Of a stretch of DNA of 64,000 nucleotides, positions 49,646-59,357 are shown one piece after another. The stretch spans positions 2,304,575 to 2,368,574 of the forward strand of contig NZ_CM001773.1 of the NCBI RefSeq assembly GCF_000314895.2, written 5' to 3'. The translations under genes were made by a program, and so were the position numbers. Origin of the DNA: Providencia sneebia DSM 19967 (lineage in GTDB: Bacteria > Pseudomonadota > Gammaproteobacteria > Enterobacterales > Enterobacteriaceae). Numbering within the stretch: the stretch's first letter is position 1; the number at the start of each line of letters is the position of its first letter. The notes beneath the pieces are model-generated. The model had not been told where the DNA came from, made no database searches, and saw nothing but the letters and a program-made list of their open reading frames with translations.

Positions 49646-50631
49646 ACCAACTCCTCCACTGGTTTAAAGCAAGCGCGTAAACGGCTATTAGCATACGTGC
49701 TCAATGCGGGCTCTTGTTCAATACATTGAGTATTCGCATACTGGCAGCGCGGCGAGAATGGGCATCCTTTTGGTAACCTCAATAAATTGGGTGGATTTCC
49801 CGCTATAGTCGCTAAACTTGCATCATCGCTATCCAGACGCGGTACAGCTGCGAGTAGGCCTAATGAGTAAGGATGAGATGGCTGATAAAAAATATCCCTC
49901 GCCGTACCATATTCCATAGTACGACCTGCATACATAACCAAAACTTTATCGCAAACCCCAGCCACCACACCTAAATCATGCGTAATGAGAATGATCGCTG
50001 TATCAAACTCCCTTTTTAGTTCATTAAGCAATGTCATAATTTGCGCTTGTACCGTTACATCTAATGCTGTGGTCGGTTCATCCGCAATCAATAACTTAGG
50101 CTGGCATAATAATGCCATAGCAATCATGACGCGTTGGCGCATTCCACCTGAAAATTCATGTGGATACATATTCATACGCTTTCGAGATTCAGGCATTTTA
50201 ACTGCATCTAGCATGCGTACAGATTCTTCAAAAGCCTCATGTTTGCTCATCCCTTTATGAAGCATCAATACTTCAGATAGCTGTGTTCCAATTTTTAAAT
50301 AGGGATTCAGTGACGTCATTGGGTCTTGGAAGATAATTGAGATTTCTTCTGCACGCATACGGTTCAATGCTTTTTCTTTGAGATTAAGGATCTCGCGGCC
50401 ATTAAATATTGCTGAACCACCGATGTGGCCGTTACGGGCTAATAACCCCATTAATGCAAATGCAGTTTGCGATTTACCTGAACCCGACTCACCCACTATT
50501 CCTAATGTTTCCCCTGCACGTAAATCAAAATTTAATTTATTTACAGCGGTAACATCACCATCTGGAGTCGAAAATGTGACATTCAGATCTTTTACACTTA
50601 ACAGAGGGGTTGATGATTTAATTTCTGACAT
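49642..50631 (-). CDS. oppD: Oligopeptide ABC transporter ATP-binding protein OppD
   Basis: A 329-aa ABC ATPase. Walker A is GESGSGKSQTA, the signature FSGGMRQRVMIA and Walker B LLIADEPTTALD. The C-terminal CPFSPRCQYANTQC segment provides the conserved cysteines seen in OppD/DppD structures. It heterodimerises with OppF beneath OppB and OppC. It lies 11 nt after oppC. Confidence 0.97.
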   Translation of the reverse strand: MSEIKSSTPLLSVKDLNVTFSTPDGDVTAVNKLNFDLRAGETLGIVGESGSGKSQTAFALMGLLARNGHIGGSAIFNGREILNLKEKALNRMRAEEISIIFQDPMTSLNPYLKIGTQLSEVLMLHKGMSKHEAFEESVRMLDAVKMPESRKRMNMYPHEFSGGMRQRVMIAMALLCQPKLLIADEPTTALDVTVQAQIMTLLNELKREFDTAIILITHDLGVVAGVCDKVLVMYAGRTMEYGTARDIFYQPSHPYSLGLLAAVPRLDSDDASLATIAGNPPNLLRLPKGCPFSPRCQYANTQCIEQEPALSTYANSRLRACFKPVEELV

Positions 50632-50642
50632 AATATTTCCCT

Positions 50643-51551
50643 CTAGCGATCTTTCGGGTCGAGGGCATCACGCAAACCATCGCCGATAAAGTTAAAACAA
50701 AAAAGTGTCACAACTAAAAAAGCCGCCGGAATTAATAATAACCAGGGCGTAACTTCCATTGAGTTTGCACCATCACTCAGTAAAGCCCCCCAACTACTTA
50801 ATGGTTCCTGCGTTCCCAAACCAAGAAAGCTCAGAAATGATTCAAATAAGATCATACTTGGCACTAATAAAGAAGCGTAAACAACCACAACACCAAGTAC
50901 ATTAGGGACAATGTGACGCAAGATAATATGACGAGTGCTTACCCCACAAACTAAAGCAGCTTCAATAAACTCTTTGCGTTTTAAACCCAATGTTTGTCCG
51001 CGAACAATACGCGCCATATCCAGCCAAGAAACCATACCGATAGCAACAAAAATAAGGAGAATATTTGTCCCAAACAATGTCACAAGCAAAATAACGAAAA
51101 ACATAAAAGGAAAGGAGTTTAATATTTCCAGCAATCGCATCATGATGGAGTCAACTTTACCGCCAACATAACCTGCAAGTGATCCGTATAATGTTCCAAC
51201 AATCACAGCAACAATTGCAGCGGCAACACCAACCATTAATGAAATACGCCCACCAATAGCAACCCTTACTAATAAATCACGACCGGATGCGTCAGTGCCA
51301 AAATAGTGGCCACTTTCCATATCTGGCGGCATAGACATCATTTCCCAGTCTGTATCATCATATAAAAATGGGGATAGCATGGGGGCAAAAATAACAAATA
51401 AAGTAATCAAAAATAACATACACAAGCTAAAAATAGCGGCGCGGTTATGAATAAAACGCCGTCTTGCATCCTGCCATAAACTACGCCCTTCAATATCTAA
51501 TTGCTCTGAAAGTTTTTCTAGAGCTTCACTATTTTTTTTATTTAATAACAT
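50643..51551 (-). CDS. oppC: Oligopeptide ABC transporter permease OppC
   Basis: A 302-aa inner-membrane permease with an N-terminal segment (residues about 35-57) and five further helices. The EAA coupling motif EFIEAALVCGVSTRHIILRH (about 197-216) contacts the ATPases. The periplasmic start GHYFGTDASGRDLLVRV is typical of OppC/DppC. It lies between oppB and oppD with short spacers. Confidence 0.97.
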   Translation of the reverse strand: MLLNKKNSEALEKLSEQLDIEGRSLWQDARRRFIHNRAAIFSLCMLFLITLFVIFAPMLSPFLYDDTDWEMMSMPPDMESGHYFGTDASGRDLLVRVAIGGRISLMVGVAAAIVAVIVGTLYGSLAGYVGGKVDSIMMRLLEILNSFPFMFFVILLVTLFGTNILLIFVAIGMVSWLDMARIVRGQTLGLKRKEFIEAALVCGVSTRHIILRHIVPNVLGVVVVYASLLVPSMILFESFLSFLGLGTQEPLSSWGALLSDGANSMEVTPWLLLIPAAFLVVTLFCFNFIGDGLRDALDPKDR

Positions 51552-51566
51552 AGTGCATCCTCCAGA

Positions 51567-52487
51567 TTAGTAGCGAATTTTAGGATCAATAACCGCATAT
51601 AGCACATCAACAATTGCGTTAAAGGCAATGGTCAAAACACCAACTAAAATCGTTAAACTTAGAACTAATGAATAATCTCGGTTAAGTGCCCCGTTAACAA
51701 ATAATTGGCCAATCCCCGGCAAGCCAAAAATAGTTTCAATCACCATAGAGCCTGTAATAATACCGACAAAGGCAGGTCCCATATAAGAAATAACCGGAAG
51801 CAACGCTGGTTTTAAGGCGTGTTTGAGCACAATTGTACGCAATGGCAAACCTTTGGCACGCGCTGTACGAATAAAGTTTGAATGCATAATCTCAATCATT
51901 GAACCACGCGTAATACGTGAAATGCTGGCAATATAGGCAAGAGACAAGGCCACCATTGGCAAAATCATATGTTTAAGATTACCGCCATCCCATCCTCCGC
52001 CAGGAAGCCATTTTAAATAAATAGCAAAAATCAGCACCAATAATGGGGCAACAACAAAGCTTGGAATAACCACCCCCGTCATGGCAAATCCCATCACAGT
52101 AAAATCCCATTTCGTATTTTGATTAAGTGCAGCAATAATTCCGGCAGACACACCAAAAATTACCGCGATGATAAAAGCTGTTGCGCCTAATTTCTCTGAG
52201 ACTGGAAATGCTTTCGCGACTAATTCATTAACACTGTAATCTTTATATTTAAATGACGGGCCAAAATCACCTTTAGATAACTGCACCAAATAACTAAAGT
52301 ATTGTTTATACATTGGGTCATTTAAATGGTATTTAGCTTCAATATTAGCCATAACTTCAGGAGGAAGTTTACGCTCTCCGGTAAATGGACTACCCGGCGC
52401 AAGGCGCATCATGAAAAAAGAGATAGTGATAAGAATAAAAAGTGTCGGAATTGCTTCAAGTAAACGACGAATAATAAATTTAAACAT
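51567..52487 (-). CDS. oppB: Oligopeptide ABC transporter permease OppB
   Basis: A 306-aa permease with six membrane helices and the N-terminal FIIRRLLEAIPTLFILITIS pattern. The EAA motif is FIRTARAKGLPLRTIVLKHA. It pairs with OppC to form the channel. The gap of 226 nt to oppA contains strong hairpins (see 52541-52705), a layout that lowers expression of the membrane genes relative to the binding protein. Confidence 0.97.
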   Translation of the reverse strand: MFKFIIRRLLEAIPTLFILITISFFMMRLAPGSPFTGERKLPPEVMANIEAKYHLNDPMYKQYFSYLVQLSKGDFGPSFKYKDYSVNELVAKAFPVSEKLGATAFIIAVIFGVSAGIIAALNQNTKWDFTVMGFAMTGVVIPSFVVAPLLVLIFAIYLKWLPGGGWDGGNLKHMILPMVALSLAYIASISRITRGSMIEIMHSNFIRTARAKGLPLRTIVLKHALKPALLPVISYMGPAFVGIITGSMVIETIFGLPGIGQLFVNGALNRDYSLVLSLTILVGVLTIAFNAIVDVLYAVIDPKIRY

Positions 52488-52540
52488 TGCTCTTTCCTAC
52501 TTCTGTCACTGAGTCTGATCAATAATCATATGATTAGCCT

Positions 52541-52705
52541 GCTCTGAAAAGCAGAGCAATGATTGCTGTGAGATGAAAAATAGATTTTCAAATCATCTTA
52601 TCAGGCAAAAATCAGTAGACTGACCTTTCTCTCTATTATGTTATTTGCAATCTACTGACTTTCATCAGTAGATTGCATCAGCACCCTAATATTTTAAAAA
52701 GGTGC
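52541..52705 (-). promoter_or_regulatory. Hairpin cluster between oppA and oppB
   Basis: Three dyads lie in the oppA-oppB gap. GCACC (52681) pairs with GGTGC (52701), right after the oppA stop. A perfect 13-bp stem TGCAATCTACTGA/TCAGTAGATTGCA spans 52646-52677. TGCTCTG/CAGAGCA lies near 52542-52560. A second copy of TCAGTAGA at 52612-52619 could compete for the TCTACTGA strand. None has a long T tract, so partial termination or 3'-end protection of oppA mRNA is likely. Confidence 0.65.
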
Positions 52706-52713
52706 CCTATTTA

Positions 52714-54363
52714 TTAATGCTTTTTAATATAGAGATCTTTGGTATGCACATAATCTAATGGATCCTTACCGGTATATCCACCAACATAAGGCTTCACTAG
52801 ACGTGTATTGACATAGTAGTAAAGTGGAACTATCGCAGAATCTTTATCCAATTGCTTTTCTGCTTGGTTATAAAGATTAGCGCGGTCTTCATCAGTTTCA
52901 ACTCTTAATGTTTGCTTCATCAGAGCATCAAACTCTTTATTTTTATAATGCACAGTATTATTACTGCTATTGGAAATTAACATATTAAGGAAAGCAGATG
53001 GTTCATTATAATCAGCGCACCAAGCTGCACGCGCAACATCATAGGTTCCTTGATGGCGACTATCTAAGAATGTTTTCCACTCTTGGTTTTCTAATTTAAT
53101 TTCTGCACCAATATTTTTCTTCCAAATAGAAGAGGCAGCAATCGCAATTCGTTTATGTAAATCAGAGGTGTTATATAACAGATTAAATTTTAGCGGATTA
53201 GATTTATTATAACCGGCCTCTTCAAGTAGCTGTTTTGCTTTTTCATTACGCTGCTCTTGAGTCATATTGCCATACCAATCAGGTTTTTCTGCTTTCATAC
53301 CGTTGGTAAATGGAGGGGTAAAACCGAAAGCGGGAATATCACCTTGAGCTTTCACTTTATAAGTCACAACATCTCTATCCATTGATAATTTCAACGCTTC
53401 TCTAACACGAGGATCATTAAATGGCGGTTTTTCATTATTAATTTCATAGTAATAAGTGCACAGATAAGGATTAACACGCAATTCATCTGGCATGTTTTTT
53501 TCTAATGTCTTGAACTGCTCAATCGGTAAATTACTATAAGTCATATCTATTTCACCACTACGGTAGCGGTTTACATCAGTGACTTCAGACGAAATAGGTA
53601 GGAATGTAACTTGGTCAATAACGGTATTTTTGTTATCCCAGTATGTTGGGCTACGCTCAAGAACAATTCGTTCGTTAACTGTCCAATCTTTTAGTTTATA
53701 GGCACCATTACCAACAAAGTTTTGCGGCTGTGTCCACTTAGCACCATATTTTTCAATTGTTTTTTTATTTACTGGTGACATTGATGAATGCAATAAGAGT
53801 TGAGGAATATAAGGAACCGCCTCTGTTAGCTCAAGCACTAAAGTATGATCATCTAACGCTTTAACCCCTAACTCTTGTGTTTTTTTCTTACCAATAATAA
53901 TGTCATCTGCATTTTTAATATGCGCATTTTGCAAATAACTTGCATAAGGTGATGCTGTATCAGGGTCAACTAAACGTTGGAAGCTATATACAAAATCATG
54001 AGCCGTGACAGGGTCACCATTTGACCATTTTGCATCTTCACGAATTTTGAAAGTCCACTCTTTAAAATCTTTATTTTCCCAACTGACCGCAGCGCCAGGT
54101 AACAGCTCTCCTTCAGGGCCTGTAATGGTCAGTCCTTCATAAAGGTCACGTGCAAGCGCTGATTCAGGAACACCTTCAATTTTATGTGGATCAAGTGATT
54201 GTGGCTCTGAACCATTATTACGAACCAAAGTTTGTTTTTCTGCAAGCTCAACACCTGCCGGTACAGTTGCAGCTAGACTAGATGCCATTCCTGCACTCAT
54301 CAGGGCAGTCACGACACTTAAAGAAACCATAGTTTTACGGATATGTTGACTCATCTTATTCAT
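52714..54363 (-). CDS. oppA: Periplasmic oligopeptide-binding protein OppA
   Basis: A 549-aa SBP_bac_5 binding protein close to E. coli OppA (543 aa). It captures peptides of two to five residues and delivers them to OppBCDF. A signal peptide (to about residue 32, ending SSLAA) precedes TVPAGVELAEKQTLVRNNGS. The conserved WTQPQNFVGNGAYKLKDW and WCADYNEPSAFLNM segments are present. I chose the ATG at 54363, since AAGGTG lies 8 nt upstream. GTG at 54372 and ATG at 54354 are alternatives. OppA is normally abundant and a small-RNA GcvB target; that site was not verified here. Confidence 0.95.
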   Translation of the reverse strand: MNKMSQHIRKTMVSLSVVTALMSAGMASSLAATVPAGVELAEKQTLVRNNGSEPQSLDPHKIEGVPESALARDLYEGLTITGPEGELLPGAAVSWENKDFKEWTFKIREDAKWSNGDPVTAHDFVYSFQRLVDPDTASPYASYLQNAHIKNADDIIIGKKKTQELGVKALDDHTLVLELTEAVPYIPQLLLHSSMSPVNKKTIEKYGAKWTQPQNFVGNGAYKLKDWTVNERIVLERSPTYWDNKNTVIDQVTFLPISSEVTDVNRYRSGEIDMTYSNLPIEQFKTLEKNMPDELRVNPYLCTYYYEINNEKPPFNDPRVREALKLSMDRDVVTYKVKAQGDIPAFGFTPPFTNGMKAEKPDWYGNMTQEQRNEKAKQLLEEAGYNKSNPLKFNLLYNTSDLHKRIAIAASSIWKKNIGAEIKLENQEWKTFLDSRHQGTYDVARAAWCADYNEPSAFLNMLISNSSNNTVHYKNKEFDALMKQTLRVETDEDRANLYNQAEKQLDKDSAIVPLYYYVNTRLVKPYVGGYTGKDPLDYVHTKDLYIKKH

Positions 54364-55098
54364 TACTCCCACACCTTAATACATTGTTGTGAATAAATAG
54401 TTGTGTTGTTTGTTTTCAAAAAGCGTTGCCTAACTAAAATAAAGGTCACTATTATATTAATTATTTAATCACTATTTATTAGTTTGACTTATATATAACC
54501 GTTTAATATCCATATAATCAAGAAGGGATTTATCTTTAACTTCAACAAGTGAAGTCAGTTAACTTTTTTCGTTCCTACACAGATTCAAAAAACATCATGT
54601 TATATTCTTTGCAAAATGCCATGTTGATGAAATTAGTCTATATTTTGCGCTAAAATGCCCCTTTTCTCCTAAAAATATAAATATCACGAATGGGTAACAA
54701 AAAATCTCTTATAGTGCAAATAACAAGATGGTAACCAAATTAAACATATTATTAACACTTCGCAAATTAAATAGTACAAAAACTTATTCAGCTCACAGTT
54801 TTATATTTTTTCATCCTTGTTTAGCTAAAAAAGCAACATATTACTATTGCCATCACACATGACAACCACCATAAAATGTTATGCATTAAATAAGTTGATT
54901 AAGCGTTTGAGTAAACCGTATTAGGCCGAAATGAGCCGTAGTCACCACTGATAATGGCGACTACATTACAATAAATCGTTATCTTGATGATTACGTTATG
55001 GTTAAGTTAACGTATTGGTGATGATGAGACTGAACAAAATATTAACAAATATCTCAATAGTGGTTAAATATTATCCCTGCCAAATACCACATTTCCCT
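54364..55098. other. Long intergenic region upstream of oppA
   Basis: 735 AT-rich bases. The right part holds a dyad (GTAGTC-x-CCA with TGG-x-GACTAC, 54938-54964) that may end the lysR transcript. The left part must hold the oppA promoter and leader. No ORF of interest was seen. Confidence 0.55.
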
Positions 55099-56007
55099 CT
55101 ATAAATGTTTTAAATCATCGGGGATATTTTTCTTTAATATTCGCCAAAAGTCCTCTGCGGTTTTGTTTAATCGGGTATCCATACGATAAATATAAGCTTG
55201 TATTGGGATCGTTAACTCTGGCGTATCAAGGCAAACTAAGTTTTTTTCTCTTAATTCATTCTCAACAGAATAGATAGGTAACCACGCAATACCATGTCCA
55301 TCCAATACCATGTTTTTAAGAAGTTCACTCATTGATGACATAAAGAGTGTTTTTGAACTAATTGCACCAAATTCACTTAAACGACGATTAACTAACCTGC
55401 CCATATAAGATGCACTTGTGTAGTTTAATAAAGGCACTTGTGGTTGATAAATATCGAATAGTGGTTTGCCAAATTCATCCGCGGCGCATATTGGGTACAA
55501 TTCTGACTCAAACACATTCAAAGAAGAAAATGGTGATTGCATTAAATCCTCATCATAAAATGAAATAATAAAATCACTTTTACCTTCCCTTAAGGTGTTA
55601 ACTACTTGAACAACATCAATCGCTTCTACATGGTAAACAAACTCTTCACCATAACCGGATAATGCGTGCACCAATTTCGGCAATAATGTAAGTGATAATG
55701 AATGCGCGGCTGCAATTTTAATATTAGGCAAACTCAAAACATTATGGCCAGATAATTCATTCAAATTACATTCTAGTTGTTGTAAAAGGCTGCGTGCTTG
55801 GGAGTGAAAAATTTTCCCTTCTTCAGACAGTTGTAATGGTGACGTTGTTCTATCAAATAATTCTACCCCAATTGCTTCTTCTAATGCTTTAATCCGACGG
55901 CTAAATGCAGGTTGAGAAATATTTCTTTGTTCCGCAGCATGGGAAAAATGCCGACAAGATTCCAGTGTTAAAAAGTCATATAGCCACTTTGTTTCTATAT
56001 TTTTCAT
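55099..56007 (-). CDS. LysR-family transcriptional regulator
   Basis: A 302-aa LysR-type regulator. The winged helix-turn-helix covers residues about 3-62, with AAEQRNISQPAFSRRIKALE as its recognition part. The effector domain follows from about 90 (IKIAAAHSLSLTLLPKLV). It is divergent from the aspartate/glutamate racemase-Dcu gene pair, 455 nt away, and is therefore the probable local regulator. The inducer is unknown; aspartate or a related amino acid is a guess from context. Confidence 0.9.
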   Translation of the reverse strand: MKNIETKWLYDFLTLESCRHFSHAAEQRNISQPAFSRRIKALEEAIGVELFDRTTSPLQLSEEGKIFHSQARSLLQQLECNLNELSGHNVLSLPNIKIAAAHSLSLTLLPKLVHALSGYGEEFVYHVEAIDVVQVVNTLREGKSDFIISFYDEDLMQSPFSSLNVFESELYPICAADEFGKPLFDIYQPQVPLLNYTSASYMGRLVNRRLSEFGAISSKTLFMSSMSELLKNMVLDGHGIAWLPIYSVENELREKNLVCLDTPELTIPIQAYIYRMDTRLNKTAEDFWRILKKNIPDDLKHL

Positions 56008-56462
56008 GTTATTAAGCCTTAAGTGGACTCGCGGTTAAATATAAAATAGTAAAGATATTTTTATTGATATTTAACGTTAATTGTTAGTTAAATTATAAAG
56101 AGAACATTGTAGATTCATTATTTGTATTATGCATAAGGTTAACGTTTAAAACATTAATAAAAATCAAAATCCAAACCTATTTATTTTAAATATCACCGCA
56201 AAGCCTATCCTACACTGCCCTCCCCTAAAAATTGAATAAAAAATTTAATTTTAGAATCATATTTCTAATGCATGTCTTGCATCATACCATACTTACTTGC
56301 ATTTCTCTTTCTAGATAACCCCTGATAAATATTATTTATAAATTAATTCAGTTTAAAAAAGTTAATAAATTAAATATTAACTTCCATCTTAAATAACGAT
56401 GCATTTTATTTTCCTTAATCCAAATAAATTAGGGTAACAAGATCACAAAAATAGGAAACATA
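56008..56462. other. Divergent control region between lysR and the racemase gene
   Basis: 455 very AT-rich bases expected to carry LysR-type boxes (T-N11-A) and two promoters. I could not single out one site, because AT richness produces many chance matches. Confidence 0.4.
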
Positions 56463-57194
56463 ATGATGAAAGGTTTAATTGGTGTACTCGGTGGAATGGG
56501 CCCAGCTGCAACTGTCGATTTATTTAATAAGTTTGTAACTTATACCGTCGCAAATAAAGATCAAGAGCATATTCCGTTAATCATATCATCCATCCCTGAC
56601 ATTCCAGATAGGACGGAAGCTCTGTTAAACCATGGCAAATCCCCACTGCCATTAATGACAGATTATTTAAAAAAGCTGGAGAATGCTGGTGCAGAATGTA
56701 TTGTAATCCCCTGCAATACAGCACATTTTTGGTTTAACGAACTTAAAGAAGCTTGTCATGTCGATATACTCAATATTGTTGAAACAACAATGAACGAAGT
56801 TCTCGCTACCAAGAAAAAGAATATAGGTCTACTTGCAACAAATGCCACCATGTCCATGGGTTTGTATCAAAAAAATATAGAAAGCAAGCATCTTAATTGC
56901 ATTACTCCAGATAAAGCTAGCCAAGAACAAGTAATGAAAAGTATCTATTTATTAAAATCAGGAAATAAAAAAATGGCTGAAAGGATCATGAAAGAGCAAG
57001 CTAATTTATTATTTCAAAAAGGGGCTGAGGTTATTGTTTTAGGTTGCACAGAAGTGCCAGTCATTCTTGAAAATGAAACAAGAGAATATCCCGATAAATA
57101 TATCGACTCAACTAGCTCATTAGTGAGAGCAAGTATCCATTGGTATGAAAATAGAATGGATAAACAAAATTTAATAATAAACAAAAACGGATAA
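56463..57194 (+). CDS. Aspartate/glutamate racemase family protein
   Basis: A 243-aa racemase of the Asp/Glu superfamily. The two catalytic cysteines are Cys84 in VIPCNTAHFW and Cys195 in VLGCTEVPV. The N-terminus LIGVLGGMGPAATVDL is typical of aspartate racemases (YgeA-like). It interconverts L- and D-amino acids, probably aspartate or glutamate, by a cofactor-free two-base mechanism. It lies 81 nt before a Dcu-type dicarboxylate carrier and divergent from a LysR gene, which suggests a small amino-acid uptake and conversion module. Confidence 0.9.
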   Translation: MMKGLIGVLGGMGPAATVDLFNKFVTYTVANKDQEHIPLIISSIPDIPDRTEALLNHGKSPLPLMTDYLKKLENAGAECIVIPCNTAHFWFNELKEACHVDILNIVETTMNEVLATKKKNIGLLATNATMSMGLYQKNIESKHLNCITPDKASQEQVMKSIYLLKSGNKKMAERIMKEQANLLFQKGAEVIVLGCTEVPVILENETREYPDKYIDSTSSLVRASIHWYENRMDKQNLIINKNG

Positions 57195-57275
57195 AGAAAT
57201 CTAAGAATTATATTAATTAACAAATTTAACTATTCACTATTACTAATGATAATATATTGTCTATTGGAGACTACT

Positions 57276-58577
57276 ATGGTTTGGCTAGAGATCATTGTCG
57301 TATTAGGTGCAATTTTCTTCGGTATTCGCATGGGCGGAATTGGTATTGGCTTATGCGGTGGATTAGGACTCGCTATATTAACAATTGGATTTGGTTTACC
57401 AATAGGTTCCCCACCCGTCGATGTTATTTTAATTATTATGACTGTCGTCGTTGCCGCTTCCGCACTACAAGCCGCAGGTGGTATGGATTATTTAGTCCGT
57501 ATGGCCAGTAAATTTATGCGTAAAAATCCTAAATACCTGAATATTATAGCGCCCATAACAACTTGGGTTATGACTATCATGGCAGGTACAGGTTTCATTG
57601 TGTTTTCTATGCTACCTGTCATTGCTGAGATTGCAAAAGATTCAGGGATCCGCCCATCACGACCATTAGCAGGTTCAGTTGTGGCTTCGCAAATTGCGAT
57701 ATCAGGGTCGCCAATTAGTGCTGCGATGGCGGCCATGTTGACCATCATGGAAGCAAATGGCGTCACTTTTCTGGTTGTTATGGCCGTTTGTTTACCTGCA
57801 TCATTTGTTGCAGCAATGGTTGCTGCCTTTATTGCATCACGCCAAGGCTGTGAACTTGAAGATGATGACGTTTATTTAGAGCGCTTGCAACAAGGCCTGG
57901 TCAGTAAATATGAAGATAAAAAAGGAGAAAGCACACCAAGAGAGAAATTTTCAGTTGTCCTGTTCATCATCGCCACTATAGCGATTGTCATACTCGCCGC
58001 GTTCCCACAATTACGCCCAGGTTTTGATATCGGTAAAACAATGGGAACACGTGATATCATTATCATTTGTATGTTAAGCGCAGCATGTTTAATGGTTGTA
58101 TTCTGTAAAACATCACCAAATTCTATTGTTCTCGCACCAACTTTCAGTTCAGGTATGAGTTCCCTTGCGGTTATTCTCGGTATTGTGACATTAGGTACCA
58201 CTTTTGTTGATGCACATATGGACCAAATAAAAGATATCGCTGGAGGCGTTTTATCAGCCTATCCGATTTTGCTGTCTTTAGTTCTGTTTTGTACCTGTGC
58301 ACTGCTTTATTCGCAAGGAGCAACAACACCATTAATTATTCCACTCGCTATCGCATTAGATGTACCAACATGGGCAATTTTGGCCTCATTTGTCGCCGTC
58401 ACCGGGGTATTTGTTCTACCAACCTATCCAACCTCGTTAGCGGCCATCGAGTTTGACTCAACAGGCTCTACACGAGTAGGAAAATACATTCTTAATCATC
58501 CATTTATGCTACCAGGATTAGGCGGTATTATCGCTGGGGTCGCCTTTGGATTTATTATCGCACCTTTGATTGTTTAA
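57276..58577 (+). CDS. Anaerobic C4-dicarboxylate transporter, Dcu family
   Basis: A 433-aa polytopic carrier, the exact length of E. coli DcuA. It has at least ten hydrophobic segments. Dcu signatures RNPKYLNIIAPITTWVMTIM, SPISAAMAAM and FVLPTYPTSLAAIEFD are clear. Dcu carriers exchange aspartate, fumarate, malate and succinate during anaerobic growth. The sequence is intermediate between DcuA and DcuB, so I give no letter. I chose the ATG at 57276 with TTGGAG upstream; the ATG at 57246 lacks a good site. With the racemase upstream, aspartate is a reasonable substrate. Confidence 0.92.
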   Translation: MVWLEIIVVLGAIFFGIRMGGIGIGLCGGLGLAILTIGFGLPIGSPPVDVILIIMTVVVAASALQAAGGMDYLVRMASKFMRKNPKYLNIIAPITTWVMTIMAGTGFIVFSMLPVIAEIAKDSGIRPSRPLAGSVVASQIAISGSPISAAMAAMLTIMEANGVTFLVVMAVCLPASFVAAMVAAFIASRQGCELEDDDVYLERLQQGLVSKYEDKKGESTPREKFSVVLFIIATIAIVILAAFPQLRPGFDIGKTMGTRDIIIICMLSAACLMVVFCKTSPNSIVLAPTFSSGMSSLAVILGIVTLGTTFVDAHMDQIKDIAGGVLSAYPILLSLVLFCTCALLYSQGATTPLIIPLAIALDVPTWAILASFVAVTGVFVLPTYPTSLAAIEFDSTGSTRVGKYILNHPFMLPGLGGIIAGVAFGFIIAPLIV

Positions 58578-58607
58578 GATGCCAATAATTATTTAAAGCA
58601 ATAATAT

Positions 58608-58638
58608 GCCTCTTGATTATACGTATTGATCAAGAGGC
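58608..58638 (+). terminator. Terminator-like dyad after the Dcu gene
   Basis: The perfect 10-bp arms GCCTCTTGAT and ATCAAGAGGC have an 11-nt loop, 30 nt after the stop. Only a weak T run (ATTTT) follows, 6 nt on. Confidence 0.75.
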
Positions 58639-59357
58639 TGTTGCATTTTAGTAAAGCCACAAAGCTTCTAGTTATTAATACAATAACCCATTAGTTGAAA
58701 TACTTAACTTTAAGCATAATTAAATATGCAGAAATATTAGTGTATAACTTTGCATTACAGTCACTTTCATGTTTCGACAAATTTGTTTTAAGAACGCCAT
58801 TAACAAATTTCCATATTTAGTCACTCAATATACTAATTAAACTCATAGATATTGATAACATTCAATTAACCTTACCTTATAAACAATATATAGGAAGAAA
58901 AACAGAAATGACATTGCGCTAGGAATAAACGCAAATACATAACAACCAATTGATTTATAAAGTATATATTGATTAATAAATTAATCGTTAAGATCAAAAA
59001 GGATTAAGAGCCAATAAATCAACTATCTTATTATCAATGTAAAAATGTATTGATAACAACGCGAAACTAAAATAGACATGCTGAATGGAGTCAGCTTTGA
59101 GTTTTTATGATTTAGATCACATTAATTCACGTAAATAATGTTAATCTGTATGCAACTGATAAGTTGAGTTGATTTACAAAAAGTGTGGTTTTTATTATTG
59201 ATTTAAAAGCTTTTTAAGCCAATTAGCGAGTAAATAACAAAAGTATAATAAAAAATATAATCTATAATAAACTTTTATGTTTTTTATCAATCGTTATTCA
59301 TTTTGCATGCACTGCTCATTGGCTTAAAAAGTTTAACATTTATCAGGAGTAATCTCT
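58639..59357 (+). other. Long leader/promoter region of adhE with an FNR/CRP-like site
   Basis: About 720 AT-rich bases without an ORF. A TGATTTAGATCA element at 59108-59119 fits the FNR core TGAT-N4-ATCA, and also half of a CRP site (ATCACA). It lies 239 nt before adhE. The long untranslated leader resembles that of E. coli adhE, whose expression depends on NADH/NAD ratio and RNase III processing. No riboswitch was recognised. Confidence 0.5.

Noticed and set aside
57257..57511. 84-aa Tyr/Arg/Trp-rich ORF overlapping the Dcu gene start
   Set aside because: It is an out-of-frame shadow of the Gly/Ile/Val-rich membrane segments of the Dcu carrier.
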